From Chondrosia reniformis (taxonomy: Eukaryota; Porifera; Demospongiae; Chondrillida; Chondrillidae): a stretch of DNA of 64,000 nucleotides. The notes under the pieces are model-generated. The model was not told the DNA's origin. It worked only from the letters and a program-made list of their open reading frames with translations, and ran no database searches. Where the stretch lies: positions 3,472,001 through 3,536,000 of the forward strand of contig OX359201.1 of the NCBI GenBank assembly GCA_947172415.1. Reading direction: 5' to 3'. A program made the translations under genes and the position numbers. Below, one piece after another: positions 23,472 through 34,100 of this stretch (its first letter is position 1; every line of letters begins with the position of its first letter).

Positions 23472-25399
23472 GCAACTAGTTCATACAACTAGTACATACA
23501 ACTAGTAACGACAACTAGTTCAAACAGCAATTACACAAAACTAGTACATATAACTAGTAAATACAACTAGTACATTCAACTAGTACATGCAACTATTACA
23601 TTCAACTAGTACATGCAACTAGAACACGCAACTACCACATATAACTAGCATAAACACATATAACTTGTACAAATAAATAATAGATACAACTAATACGAAC
23701 AACTAGTACATACAACTATTACATAAAACTAGTACATCCAACTAATACTTATAACTAATACCACAAATAGTATATAGAACTAGTACATGGAACGATTCCA
23801 TAACATTAGAGCATAAAACTAGTACATACAACTAGTGCATAACTAGTAAACATAACTAGTACATACAAATATATACCATTATTACATAAAGCTACTGCAT
23901 GCAACTAGTCCATACAAGTAGTAACTATGTCTAGTAAATAAAACTAGTACTAGTACTTACACCTTTTACATACAACTACTACATACAAGTAGTACATACA
24001 ACTAGTACATATAACTAGTACATGCAACTAGTAACTGCAAATAGTAAATATAACTTGTACTAATACATATAACTAGTACACACAATTATTACACACAACT
24101 AATACATACAACTAGTAACTAGTACATACAACAAGTACATAGAACTACCACATACAACTAGTTCTTACAACTACTACATACAACAAGTTCATACAACTAG
24201 TCTTTACAACTACTTCATACAACTAGTCATCAGTACATACACTAGTACATATACCTACTTACTTTTACATACAACTAGTACATACAATTATTTCATACAA
24301 TTTATACATACAACTAGTTACTAGTACATACAACTAGCACATTCAACCAGTTCTTACAACTAGTATATATATACAACTAGTTCATACAACTAGTACATAC
24401 AACCAGTACATACAACTAGCACGTACAACTAGTACCTACAGCTATATAGGAAATATAACCAGTACTAGTACATACAACTAGTCCAAACCCCTATTACATA
24501 AAACTAGTTTCCACTACATAAACTAGTATATATAAGCAGTTACTTTTACATAAAAGTAGCACATACAATTAATACATTAAACTTATACATACAACTAGTT
24601 ACTAGTACATACAAGTAGCACATACAACTAGTACGTACAGCGAGGAAATATAACCCGTACTAAAACATACAACTAGTACATAGGACTAGTTCATACAACT
24701 AGTTACTAGTACATATATACAACTAGTATATACAATTATTACATACAACTAAGACATACAACTAGTTACTAGTACATACACCCAGTACATACAACTAGAA
24801 CACACAACTAGTACCTAAAACTAGGATATATAACTAGTACTAGTACATACAACTAGTACATACCACTATTACATAAAACTAGTACAAAATTAGTACATAT
24901 AACTAGTTCATACAACTAGCTCCACAACTAGTGCATAGAACTAGTACATATAACTAGTACATATCTAGTAAATACAACTAGGACATAAAAGTATTACATA
25001 CAACTACTACATACAACTAATACATACAATTAATATATAAAGCTAGTTACCAGTACATACAACTAGTACATATAACTAGTACGTACAATTAGTACATACA
25101 ACTAGTACACACAACTAGTTACTAGTTACATACAACTAGTTACTAGTACATACAACTAATACATACAACTAGTTACTAGTACATACAACAAATATATATA
25201 ACCAAAACTCACAACAACTACATATAACTAGCACATACATGTATAACTAGTACATATAAATAGTACTTTCATCTAGTACAAACAAGTAGTACATACAACT
25301 AGTACATGATACTACTACATATTTAGTACATACAACTAGTACTACAACTAGTACATTTAACTAGTACATAGAACGATTCCATTAATCCAGTACGTTCAA
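23472..25399 (+). repeat. 13-bp satellite, orientation A
   Basis: Diverged ACATACAACTAGT monomers between the SINE and the junction filler at 25,400. Confidence 0.95.
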
Positions 25400-25477
25400 C
25401 TAGGACATATTAAGAAAAAATGGGGAACTTTAACATTTAAAGCCGATCTTAAAGCATCGATGTCATAATCATAGTTA
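25400..25477. other. Non-satellite junction filler with 13-bp inverted end
   Basis: About 75 bp of sequence unlike the satellite at an A-to-B polarity change. It ends with ATGTCATAATCAT (25,460-25,472), whose exact reverse complement lies at 29,378-29,390 at the return change. Confidence 0.6.
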
Positions 25478-25534
25478 TATGTACTGGATTTATGTACTAG
25501 TTGTATGTACTAATTGTATTAATTAGTTGTATGT
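25478..25534 (-). repeat. 13-bp satellite, orientation B, short
   Basis: Four or so B-oriented monomers immediately upstream of the CR1-like LINE. Confidence 0.9.
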
Positions 25535-25552
25535 CTATCGAGGTGTTAGAAA

Positions 25553-26767
25553 ATGGCGGAAAGTCTAGTTTATAGAATAAAGTTGTTGATCCTTTTCGCA
25601 AGTTTCATCAGAACGACAGTTTCCACAGAAGCCAAAGTGTGTTACCCTAAGTGTATTCTATGTGATCTCCAATTTTGGACGATTTCTTACAAGCGTTTCC
25701 GCCACGAAGATACCTTTTCCCACCTTCGCGATGCTCTCAGGACCTACTCATGGAATTGCTGTTACTTTTCTCTATCTCTTCGGCTTTCGGGTGATGTAGA
25801 GACTAACCCTGGACCTACAAGATCGTCTCGAAAACTAAAGACAAAGACAAAGACAAAGAAACTTACCGTTATCCACCTAAATACTCGTAGTCTGCTACGG
25901 CACTTCGACGAACTTCAATACTTTGTTTCTGTCACTTGCCCAGAGATTCTCTGCCTCTCCGAGTCGTGGTTGGACCCTTCTATCAACGATTCCGAGGTTT
26001 ATCTTCGAGGATATTCTCTTTTTCGTCGAGATCGAAACCGCTCAGGTGGAGGTGTTGCTTGCTATATATCTGACACCCTTTCTAGCAAAGTCATCTCCTG
26101 TGGGACTACTAATGCGGGTCTAGAGTTTCTGTGGGTTGGCGTCGATGGGACCCTCCTTCCTTCACAGTTGTTGGTTGGCTGCTTCTATCGTCCTCCCAGC
26201 TCTCCTGTCCAGTCAGTGCACGACATATGTTCATCTATCAACAACATCCTCATCTCCTGTAAGTACTTCATTGCTTGTGGTGACTTTAATGTTGATTTTA
26301 GTGACTCTAGCAACCACCTCTCCAAGATCTTACTTGACTTTGTCCACTCACGTCTCGTATCCCAACCAATTTGCCATCCCACTCGTGTCTCTGAGAGCAC
26401 CAGCTCTATTATCGATTTATTCCTTATCTCTCCTGATGTTCCTTATACCCAAGCCGCAGTGATAGATCATGCCATTACTGATCATTATCCAATTAGCCTC
26501 TTAACATCCTGGTCATCTCCTAAGCCTTCTCCCAAAACTATCTCCTGCCGCTCATTTAAAAACTTTGATGCCTCCAAGTTCTTAGCTGACTTAGATCACA
26601 TTCCCTGGCAGCTGATGGATACATTTAATGACATCGATGATAAGGTTATGGTCTTTGAAACCCTTTTTCTTGGTGTCATCAATCAACATGCCCCTCTTAA
26701 GACCATAAGAGTCAAAAGCCACCCAGCCCCCTGGATTTCTAAGCCTATCAGAAATGGACAAACGTAA
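25553..26767 (+). CDS. LINE ORF, 2A peptide plus APE endonuclease part
   Basis: The 404-codon frame opens with a hydrophobic stretch (LLILFASFIRT, residues 11-21) and Cys-rich residues, then a perfect 2A motif, GDVETNPGP, whose Asp is residue 81. In 2A sequences the ribosome skips the Gly-Pro bond (here G87/P88), releasing the leader and continuing. An APE-type endonuclease follows: VIHLNTRSL (about 104), LCLSESWLD (about 135), YFIACGDFNVDF (about 243), SSIIDLFLIS (about 290) and AITDHYPIS (about 308), which hold the Asn, Glu, Asp and His active-site positions. It nicks the target DNA for reverse transcription. The frame ends by frameshift against the RT part, which overlaps from 26,754 one base forward. 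ATG 25553 is chosen as the first ATG after the satellite boundary. Confidence 0.9.
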   Translation: MAESLVYRIKLLILFASFIRTTVSTEAKVCYPKCILCDLQFWTISYKRFRHEDTFSHLRDALRTYSWNCCYFSLSLRLSGDVETNPGPTRSSRKLKTKTKTKKLTVIHLNTRSLLRHFDELQYFVSVTCPEILCLSESWLDPSINDSEVYLRGYSLFRRDRNRSGGGVACYISDTLSSKVISCGTTNAGLEFLWVGVDGTLLPSQLLVGCFYRPPSSPVQSVHDICSSINNILISCKYFIACGDFNVDFSDSSNHLSKILLDFVHSRLVSQPICHPTRVSESTSSIIDLFLISPDVPYTQAAVIDHAITDHYPISLLTSWSSPKPSPKTISCRSFKNFDASKFLADLDHIPWQLMDTFNDIDDKVMVFETLFLGVINQHAPLKTIRVKSHPAPWISKPIRNGQT

Positions 26768-28388
26768 CAAGCTACTTAAAGCCTTCCGCTCTAACCGATC
26801 CAATCAAAACTGGCAACAGTACAGGATACAAAGAAATTTCGTCACCAACTTGCAGAGACAAGCGAAACAATCCCATTTCGCTCACCTCATTTCCAATAGC
26901 ACTCATCCATCCACTCTTTGGAGAGCTCTGAAGGCTGCCAATCCTCGTCAGTCTTCACATAAGTGGAACGCTTTTGACTCTACCTACCAGTCCATTGCAG
27001 ATAAATTCAATGCTCACTTTACCTCCATCTCCAGCTGTGCCAGCACCACTCTATCAGACCTATATCAACCTTCTACTCCTTCCTCGAATCCACCCACCTC
27101 AGCTTTGTCCCCAACCATCGAAGACTGGTGTAAATCATCTCTCTCAGGACTAAACATCAACAAAGGTACTGGCTCTGATGGAATACCTGCTTCCATGCTC
27201 AAGCTAGCTTCTTCAGTTATCATGAAGCCCATCTGCTCCATCTTCAATCATTCTATCCAAACTTCCACCTTTCCAACTTCATGGAAGCATGCCATCGTCC
27301 ACCCTCTCCACAAAGGTGGTGATCCTTCCAGCCTCTCCAATTACCGTCCTATATCCATCCTACCTGCTTGCAGCAAGGTCCTTGAAAGGCATGTAAAACA
27401 TCAGTTATACCATCATCTTTCTGAGAATGGCCTTATCTATCCATTGCAATCTGGTTTTCGCCCTGGCCACTCCACCACCACATCTTTGTTATTTTGTACC
27501 GATACTTGGTTCAAAGCCCTTGATTCTGGGAAGTTTGTAGCCACTCTGTTCATTGACGTGTCTAAAGCCTTTGACACAGTAAATCACTCACTTCTTCTCA
27601 GCAAACTCACCAACCTGGGTCTTGATCCATCTACTGTGCAATGGTTTAGATCCTACCTAGCCAATCGTTCCCAATCCACTCATGTGGAAGGTTACACCTC
27701 TACCTCTCGACCTCTGTCTTTAGGAGTTCCCCAAGGATCCATCCTAGGCCCTTCCCTCTTCTCGGCTTTCATTAATGATTTACCTGATACCATCACTGAT
27801 GCTACCACCGTCCTATTTGCCGATGACACCACTATATTCGTTGCAGGCCATGATATCTCAAATATTACCAACACCCTGCAGAATTGTCTTAACCTTGTTA
27901 ATCTTTGGATGAAATCCAATGGTCTCAAGTTAAACCCTCTGAAGACCAACTCCATGCTACTCCACTCTAGTCGTAAGACTAATCTTCCACCACTTAACCT
28001 CTCCTTGGACGGTCACACTATTAAGCAAGTTCGAGTCTACAAATTTCTTGGTATCCAAATTAACGACACCCTGACCTGGAAGGACCATATTGACTTTATC
28101 ATTTCCAAAGCTTCTCGGCAGATCAACCTCTTACGGAGGCTATCTTGGTTCCTTCCAACACCCTTGAGGATTTTATTCTACAAATCCTACATTATGCCTA
28201 TCTTTGATTACTGTGATGTTGTGTGGCAGCGATGTACATCCCAGGAATCAACTAGACTAGAGGGTCTCCACAATCTAGCCATCAAAACCATTCTACACAA
28301 GAGTCGCTCTGACTCCGCCTCTGCCGCCAGACAACAGCTCGGGGTTACATCCTTGGAACATAGAAGGCGTCTCCACTTGGCACAGTAA
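26754..28388 (+). CDS. LINE ORF, reverse transcriptase part
   Basis: This continues the LINE protein in the +1 frame. MDKRNKLLKAFRSNRS, the usual linker after the endonuclease, starts at the frameshift, so the ATG at 26754 is probably internal. RT blocks are NKGTGSDGIPASMLK (about 137), LSNYRPISILPACSK (about 198), QSGFRPGHSTTTSLL (about 232), FIDVSKAFDTVNHSLL (about 265), GVPQGSILGPSLF (about 325) and VLFADDTTIFV (about 352), with both catalytic Asp pairs intact. The LRRLSWFLPTPLRILFYKSYIMPIFDY thumb region (described by position, about 462-488) follows. A TAA at 28,386 interrupts the frame, which then stays open to 28,634. The enzyme would copy its own RNA at the nick; two lesions make this copy probably dead. 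Confidence 0.9.
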   Translation: MDKRNKLLKAFRSNRSNQNWQQYRIQRNFVTNLQRQAKQSHFAHLISNSTHPSTLWRALKAANPRQSSHKWNAFDSTYQSIADKFNAHFTSISSCASTTLSDLYQPSTPSSNPPTSALSPTIEDWCKSSLSGLNINKGTGSDGIPASMLKLASSVIMKPICSIFNHSIQTSTFPTSWKHAIVHPLHKGGDPSSLSNYRPISILPACSKVLERHVKHQLYHHLSENGLIYPLQSGFRPGHSTTTSLLFCTDTWFKALDSGKFVATLFIDVSKAFDTVNHSLLLSKLTNLGLDPSTVQWFRSYLANRSQSTHVEGYTSTSRPLSLGVPQGSILGPSLFSAFINDLPDTITDATTVLFADDTTIFVAGHDISNITNTLQNCLNLVNLWMKSNGLKLNPLKTNSMLLHSSRKTNLPPLNLSLDGHTIKQVRVYKFLGIQINDTLTWKDHIDFIISKASRQINLLRRLSWFLPTPLRILFYKSYIMPIFDYCDVVWQRCTSQESTRLEGLHNLAIKTILHKSRSDSASAARQQLGVTSLEHRRRLHLAQ

Positions 28389-28634
28389 GTTTTCAAATCT
28401 GTCAAGAGCATACACCCGCCTTATCTTAAAGACCTATTTAAACCCCCCACTCACCACTACCACACAAGAGGGAGTGCATCTGACTTCAACCTTCCTCCTG
28501 TGAAAACCAACATGGGTAAACAGTCCTACACCTACCGCGGCACCTCCATCTGGAGATCACTTCCAACAGATGCAAAGACAGCCTCAACCCTGGCCACGTT
28601 CTCAGTGCTTGCTGGTAATTCTATAAACAGTTAA
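28389..28634 (+). pseudogene. LINE ORF C-terminal tail after a nonsense codon
   Basis: In the same frame as the RT and directly after TAA 28,386-28,388 come 81 more codons: VFKSVKSIHPPYLKDLF, HHYHTRGS, YTYRGTSIWRSLP, ending at TAA 28,632. The HxTRG and GTxxWxSLP patterns are the standard C-terminus of CR1/L2-like proteins, so the upstream stop is a mutation, probably a CAA-to-TAA change, and not the natural end. Confidence 0.85.
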
Positions 28635-28936
28635 CCTATTATTGTTCTTAATTTGACTAAATTTTTTTCATTTTTTTAATTTTTTTTATGTATTATACCC
28701 ACTCCCATTTCCTGTAAATTTGGTATTTATTATTTCCTGTATTATATCACCCTAGTTATTTCTTGTACATGACAATTAGGCCTTTTATTTTCGACCAGCT
28801 TTTCCCCCCTCATGTTCTTATTCCCATCTTACCCTATTTTTGTCATCCCCCATTCTTAATACTGGGTGCCTAGTATAGTAGCCAATGGCTAAAGGCCTCC
28901 CCAGTCTAAATAAGATACTTGACTTGACTTGACTTG

Positions 28937-29160
28937 TATATACTAGTTGAATGTCCTAGTTCTATGTATTAGCTGTATATAGTACTAGTTATATGTACTA
29001 GTTGTATGTACTAGTTGTATGTACTAGTTTTATGTACTAGTTCTTTGTACTAGCTGTAGTTCTAATTTAACGTACTATTTTGTGTACTTGTTGTATGTAC
29101 TAGTTGTATGTACTATATATTACAAGTACCAGTTGTATGGACTAGCTGTATGTACTATAT
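28937..29160 (-). repeat. 13-bp satellite, orientation B, downstream of the LINE
   Basis: B-oriented monomers continue after the LINE tail up to the filler at 29,161. Confidence 0.9.
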
Positions 29161-29394
29161 ACAAGATGGTCGAGCCATAGACAGCTGTTTTTGTCCTTAT
29201 TATTACTCATCAGTATAGCATATGATGGAAGTTTGAAACTAGCCACTCAAACGTCCATCGTACTTTTTGAGTGGCTAAGGGAGACTCTGGTTCCCATCAA
29301 GCGAACTTCGGTTCGGACCATTAGCTCATTGCGCTCCTCAGGGGACATGAGTGGGCAGGTGTAATATCCAGATTGTAATGATTATGACATAGGA
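29161..29394. other. Non-satellite junction segment with a 12-bp hairpin
   Basis: About 230 bp unlike the satellite at a B-to-A polarity change. It holds an inverted repeat, TAGCCACTCAAA (29,240-29,251) with its exact complement at 29,266-29,277, and ends with ATGATTATGACAT (29,378-29,390), the complement of the filler at 25,460. No coding or RNA family recognised. Confidence 0.6.
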
Positions 29395-30837
29395 CATATA
29401 ATTAGTATATAAAACTAGTACATACAACTAGGACATATCTAGTACATACAACTAGTACATACAACTAGTATATACAACGGGTACATAACTAGTACATACA
29501 ACTAATATATACAACTAGTATATACAACTGGTACAAACAACCAGTACATACAACTATTACCTACCCTAGCCTACCTACAGTATAACTATAACTAGAACCT
29601 ACAACTATATAATACATACAGCTAGTCCATACAACTAGTACTTATAACTAGTTCGTATAAATAGAACATACAATTAGTACATACAACAAGTACACACAAG
29701 TAGTACAATAAATTAGAACTACAACTAGTACAAAGAACTAGTACAAAGAACTACTATATAAAACTAGTACATACAACTAATACATACAACTAGTACATAT
29801 GTTTATTTCTATATACAACTAGTACATGGAACTAGGACATTCAACTAGTCCATACAACTAACTAGTACATACAACAAGTACGTACAACTAGTACATACAA
29901 CTGGTGCATACAAGTAGTTCATACAGCTAGGACAAACAACTAGTACATACAACTAGTGCATAACTATTACATAAAATTAGTACATACAATTAGACCATAC
30001 AACTAGTAAATGGTAAGTACAGCTGTTACATACAACTAGTACATACAACTAGTATATACAACTCATACCCACAACGGGTATATATAAGTTGAAGTAGTAC
30101 TTACAACTAGTACATATAACTAGTACCTAAAAATAGTAAATATAACTTGTACAAGTACAGACAAATAGGCCATAAAACTAGTACATACAACTAGTTCATA
30201 CAAATAGTACATTCAACTATTGCATACAATTAGTAAATACAATAAGTACATACAAGTACTACATGAAGCTAGTGCATACAACTTCTACGTACAACTAGTA
30301 CTTATAGTGCATACAACTTCTACGTACAACTAGTACTTATATATAACTAGAACATACACATTCAAATAGTACATACAAAGAGTACATATAACTAGTACAT
30401 AAAACTAGTACATTCAACTAGTACATTCAACTAGTACATTCAACTAGTACATACAACTCCTCCATAAAACTACTTCATAAACTAGTATATACAACTAGTA
30501 CATACACGTAGTCCATACTACTAGGACATACACATATAGCTAAAACATACACATATAACGAGTACATAGAAAGAGTACATCCAATTAGTTCATACAAGTA
30601 GTACATAAATCTAAAACATACAAGAAGTTCCTACAACTACTACATACAACTTGTACATAACTAGAACATATACTAGTACATTCAACTAGTACATAAAAAG
30701 AGTACATACAACTAGTACATACAATTAGTAAATACAACTAGTACATACAACTAGGACACACATATAGTAAATACAACTAGTTTATTGAACTAGTACATAC
30801 TACTAGTGCATACAACTTGTATATACAACTAGCTCAT
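29395..30837 (+). repeat. 13-bp satellite, orientation A
   Basis: A-oriented monomers up to the 3' end of R2-like copy 2. The last 324 bp (30,508-30,831) recur at 35,563-35,885 on the other side of that element. A roughly 38-bp unit around GTGCATACAACTTCTACGTA is doubled at 30,271-30,345. Confidence 0.95.
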
Positions 30838-30877
30838 ACTTTAGAAACAAAAGCCTTAATGGAGAACCTTGTTACTT

Positions 30878-30901
30878 CTTGCCTTAGTTTACTAAGGCAA
30901 G
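30878..30901 (-). other. 3' UTR hairpin of R2-like copy 2
   Basis: Same 10-bp arms as in copy 1 (CTTGCCTTAG / CTAAGGCAAG) with the loop complement TTTA on the plus strand. Confidence 0.6.
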
Positions 30902-31108
30902 GAGTATCCGGCTTGGACAACCCTCAGTCAGTTATGTTTTCCTTTCTTTGGGTTTTTAGCCAGAAGCCTCGGCTTTTCCTCCTTCCGGCAGCAGCAGACA
31001 GGTGCACGTCGGGCCAAAGTTGACCGTCATAATAGGAGGGAGTACCTCCATACACAAATCCACCACTACTTTCCAGAGGTCGACAGGCAAGGACTGGGAC
31101 AGGACTAC

Positions 31109-34100
31109 TTATCGTCCAGGCCCCAATCCCTCAACAGATAGATGTCGCCTCAATATCCTTACAGCAGAGCAGAGAACAGTTCTCTGCATCGCTCTCATCA
31201 CTTCTACTGCACTTTTTGACAGCTTTGGAATTCCACTTAGGTCTTCCAAGAGCGTGTCCACTGTCCCCAAAGCACCAATTATCATCGGGACTACCTTAAT
31301 TCGGTAGCCCCTAAATTGTTTCCTCATATCAGCTGCCAGCTTCTGGTACTTTTGGAACTTCTCTTGCCATCTTCCATTAATATTACTGTCAGTAGGAACT
31401 GACATCTCAATAATGAAGATGGACTTACATAGCCGATCCTCAACCACTAAGTCTGGCCTTCTTTCTGTCATTTCATCATCTGTAGGGATACTAGGATCCC
31501 ACAAGATTTTGACAGCCCTATTCTCATAGACTGGTTTTGCTTCTAGTTTGTACCAGGGCTCTTTCTGCTTGAATCCATATTCTTTCAACAGTCTCCACAA
31601 CACTTTCAGTATTGCCCGGTCATGTCTCTCTTTGTAGAGAGAAAATCCCTTGGGCTCACACATATTTAGTATGTGTTTGACCGTTTCCATAGCCTTGCCA
31701 CATTCTCTGCACATTAGGAGGCTAGAATTCTTCAGAATCCTATTTCGGTACCACCTAGTGTGCAGCACATCATCTTGGGCTGCGAGAATCAGAGCCTCAG
31801 TTTGAGGTCTGAGTCTCCCCTCAGAAAGCCACACATAAGACTCCCTATTTGTGACTTGTCTGTGGTATGAGCCCTTGTGAGACTTTTCGGCTAGGTTACT
31901 TTTTAACCTTTCAGTCTGAGCCTCCCGGAGCTCACGTGCCACTCTCCTCCATTCTCTTACACTATTTTGTGAGGGATCTGTCTTCAGCCACATTTCCGGT
32001 TCTAGTTCTATTCCGTGGCTTCTCAGTATCAATCTGGCTTCTTTCAAGACAGTCCTCCTCTGCTTTGAGCACTCCAGCCACTTTTGGTGTTTAACCACTA
32101 CAGCTATGAGTGGATCATTGGCAGTATGGAGGTATCTTGCCAGATTCACAACAGCCCTGTCGTGATCCAAAGGAAAACTACAGAGCCCTCTACCACCTTG
32201 AGAGCGAGGCAAATTCACTCTTTCAATGGCAGAGTTATAGTGATGACACTGGTACTTTCTCATGATCTTTCTCACCATTCGGTCCAGTTTTGGAAGCTCA
32301 CTTTGAGTCCACTTCAAAACTGGGTAAGAGTATCTCAATAGAGAGGCACACAACATGTTAGAGGCTTCTGCAGCATTCTTACCATTGAGGTGAGAGCCCC
32401 ACACTTTGTGGAGTCTCCTCCTCAATTCATTGATCAAGCAAGCTTTGACCTTGCTGTCATCTACCTCAAACAGTTGTTCTAGACTTAGGTACTTATAGGT
32501 AGTACCTTTTTCAAGGCTCCTTATGGATTCTTCACTTCGTTCAGGGTTGTCTGGGCCAGCCAGAACTTTCCCCTTTTGCATGTGAGCTGTTCCACACTTT
32601 CTCACTCCAAACCTCATGCCAATGGCATTTGAGGTTTTCTCCACACATTCCATGGCTTCCCTGAGTTTATCAGGCCCTCCAGCATATATCTTAAGGTCAT
32701 CCATGTACAGCAAGTGTGACATGGTGTTCCTTTCCCCATTATGCCAGAGGGTATATCCCTTGGTTCTGTTAAGAACTTGGGATATAGGAGCTATGGCCAG
32801 ACAAAAGAGGAGTGGCGATAAGGAGTCTCCTTGGAAGAGTCCCCTGTTATATTTAACAGGGGTGCTCCTAACCACCTTCCCCGCGGTCCTCAACTCAAGC
32901 ACAGTAGCCCAGTGTTTGGAGAAGAGCTCTATAGACCTCCGGATCCAACCTGGGCACTTGATGGTTTTTAGCACCTTCATCACCCACTTGTGAGGGACTC
33001 TGTCATATGCCTTCTCATAATCGATCCATGCCACACTAAGTGGCTTGCCCATAATTTTGGCATCTAGACCGATTGATTGATCCAGCAGTAGACAGTCCAC
33101 ACAGCCCCACCTCCCTTTTCTCATGGCTCGTTGAGCCATAGGTAAAAGATCATTAGTGTAGGTGTAAGTGAGTAATTCTGATGCAATGTATGCTGTGACA
33201 GCCTTGTACATTGTCTTGAGACACGCAATAGGTCGGTAGTTGGCCGCACTTTTCGGGTCACCCTTTTTGGGGATGAGTAGAGTGCGACCCCTTGTAAGCC
33301 AGTCTGGGACTGACAGATCTCCGCTCACCACCCTCCGTAGTACATCTGCCAAGGTAGACTGTGCAGAGGGGAGTGCTTTCCACCAAAAAGTGTGGATGCC
33401 ATCCGGCCCAGGGGCTGACCAGCTTTTTGCCTTTTTCAAGGCTTTCCTAAATTTGGTCTCATCAATGCTATCGGGACCTTCAGAGGAGGTTCTACCCACC
33501 CTCTTTTTGGTTTCCTTTAGCCATTCTTTCACCCCTGGGTCGTCTTTGTTGACCTTACCAACAGTACCTACAATCTTTGTCCAAAAGTCTCTTACTACAT
33601 CAATTGAGGGAGCTTCATTGGAGGTTGGAACATTGCCATTCATCCGGAACTTCCTTTGGGTATTCCAAAGGTGGTTTTGTTCCTGGAATTTCCTGCGTTC
33701 AGCCGATCTTCGCTCTTGTAGAGTCCAGACCCTGAGTTTCCCCAGTGTCTGTTCCTGAGCTCTGATCAGCACATTCAGGTTTAATGAATGGAACTCCCTC
33801 CTAAGCTTTCTTCGGAGTACTTTCTGGCGTTTGGTCATAGGATTATTATTCTGTTGACGCGCTATTTCCACATCCAACCAGGCAAGCAGTCTTCTAAACC
33901 TAAGGCCCTTGGCCTTCCTGTCACTTATGTGACCTTCCTGTCTCTTACTTCCCTTCTGATTATCTGATTTCCTTCCCTGGTTGCATGGCTGCGATTCGTA
34001 GGTTGTTTTTCCCCTCACAGCCATAGCAACAGAGTAGACTAGGCAGTTCAGGTGCCAGGCCGACCTAGGGCCTTCCTGCCACTCTTTCTCCACCCAATCA

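Larger units (their letters stand above)
25535..28936 (+). mobile_element. CR1/L2-like LINE with (TTGAC)n tail
   Basis: A near full-length non-LTR retrotransposon. Its short 5' leader begins where satellite ends (about 25,535). One ORF region spans 25,553-28,634, and a T-rich 3' UTR ends in an (ACTTG)n tail at 28,917-28,936. A microsatellite tail instead of poly(A) is usual for CR1/L2-type elements. No separate ORF1 is present upstream. Confidence 0.9.

Noticed and set aside
28384-28392. CAG|TAAG at the LINE stop as a splice donor
   Set aside because: The frame continues with the normal LINE C-terminus straight after the TAA, so a nonsense mutation explains it better.
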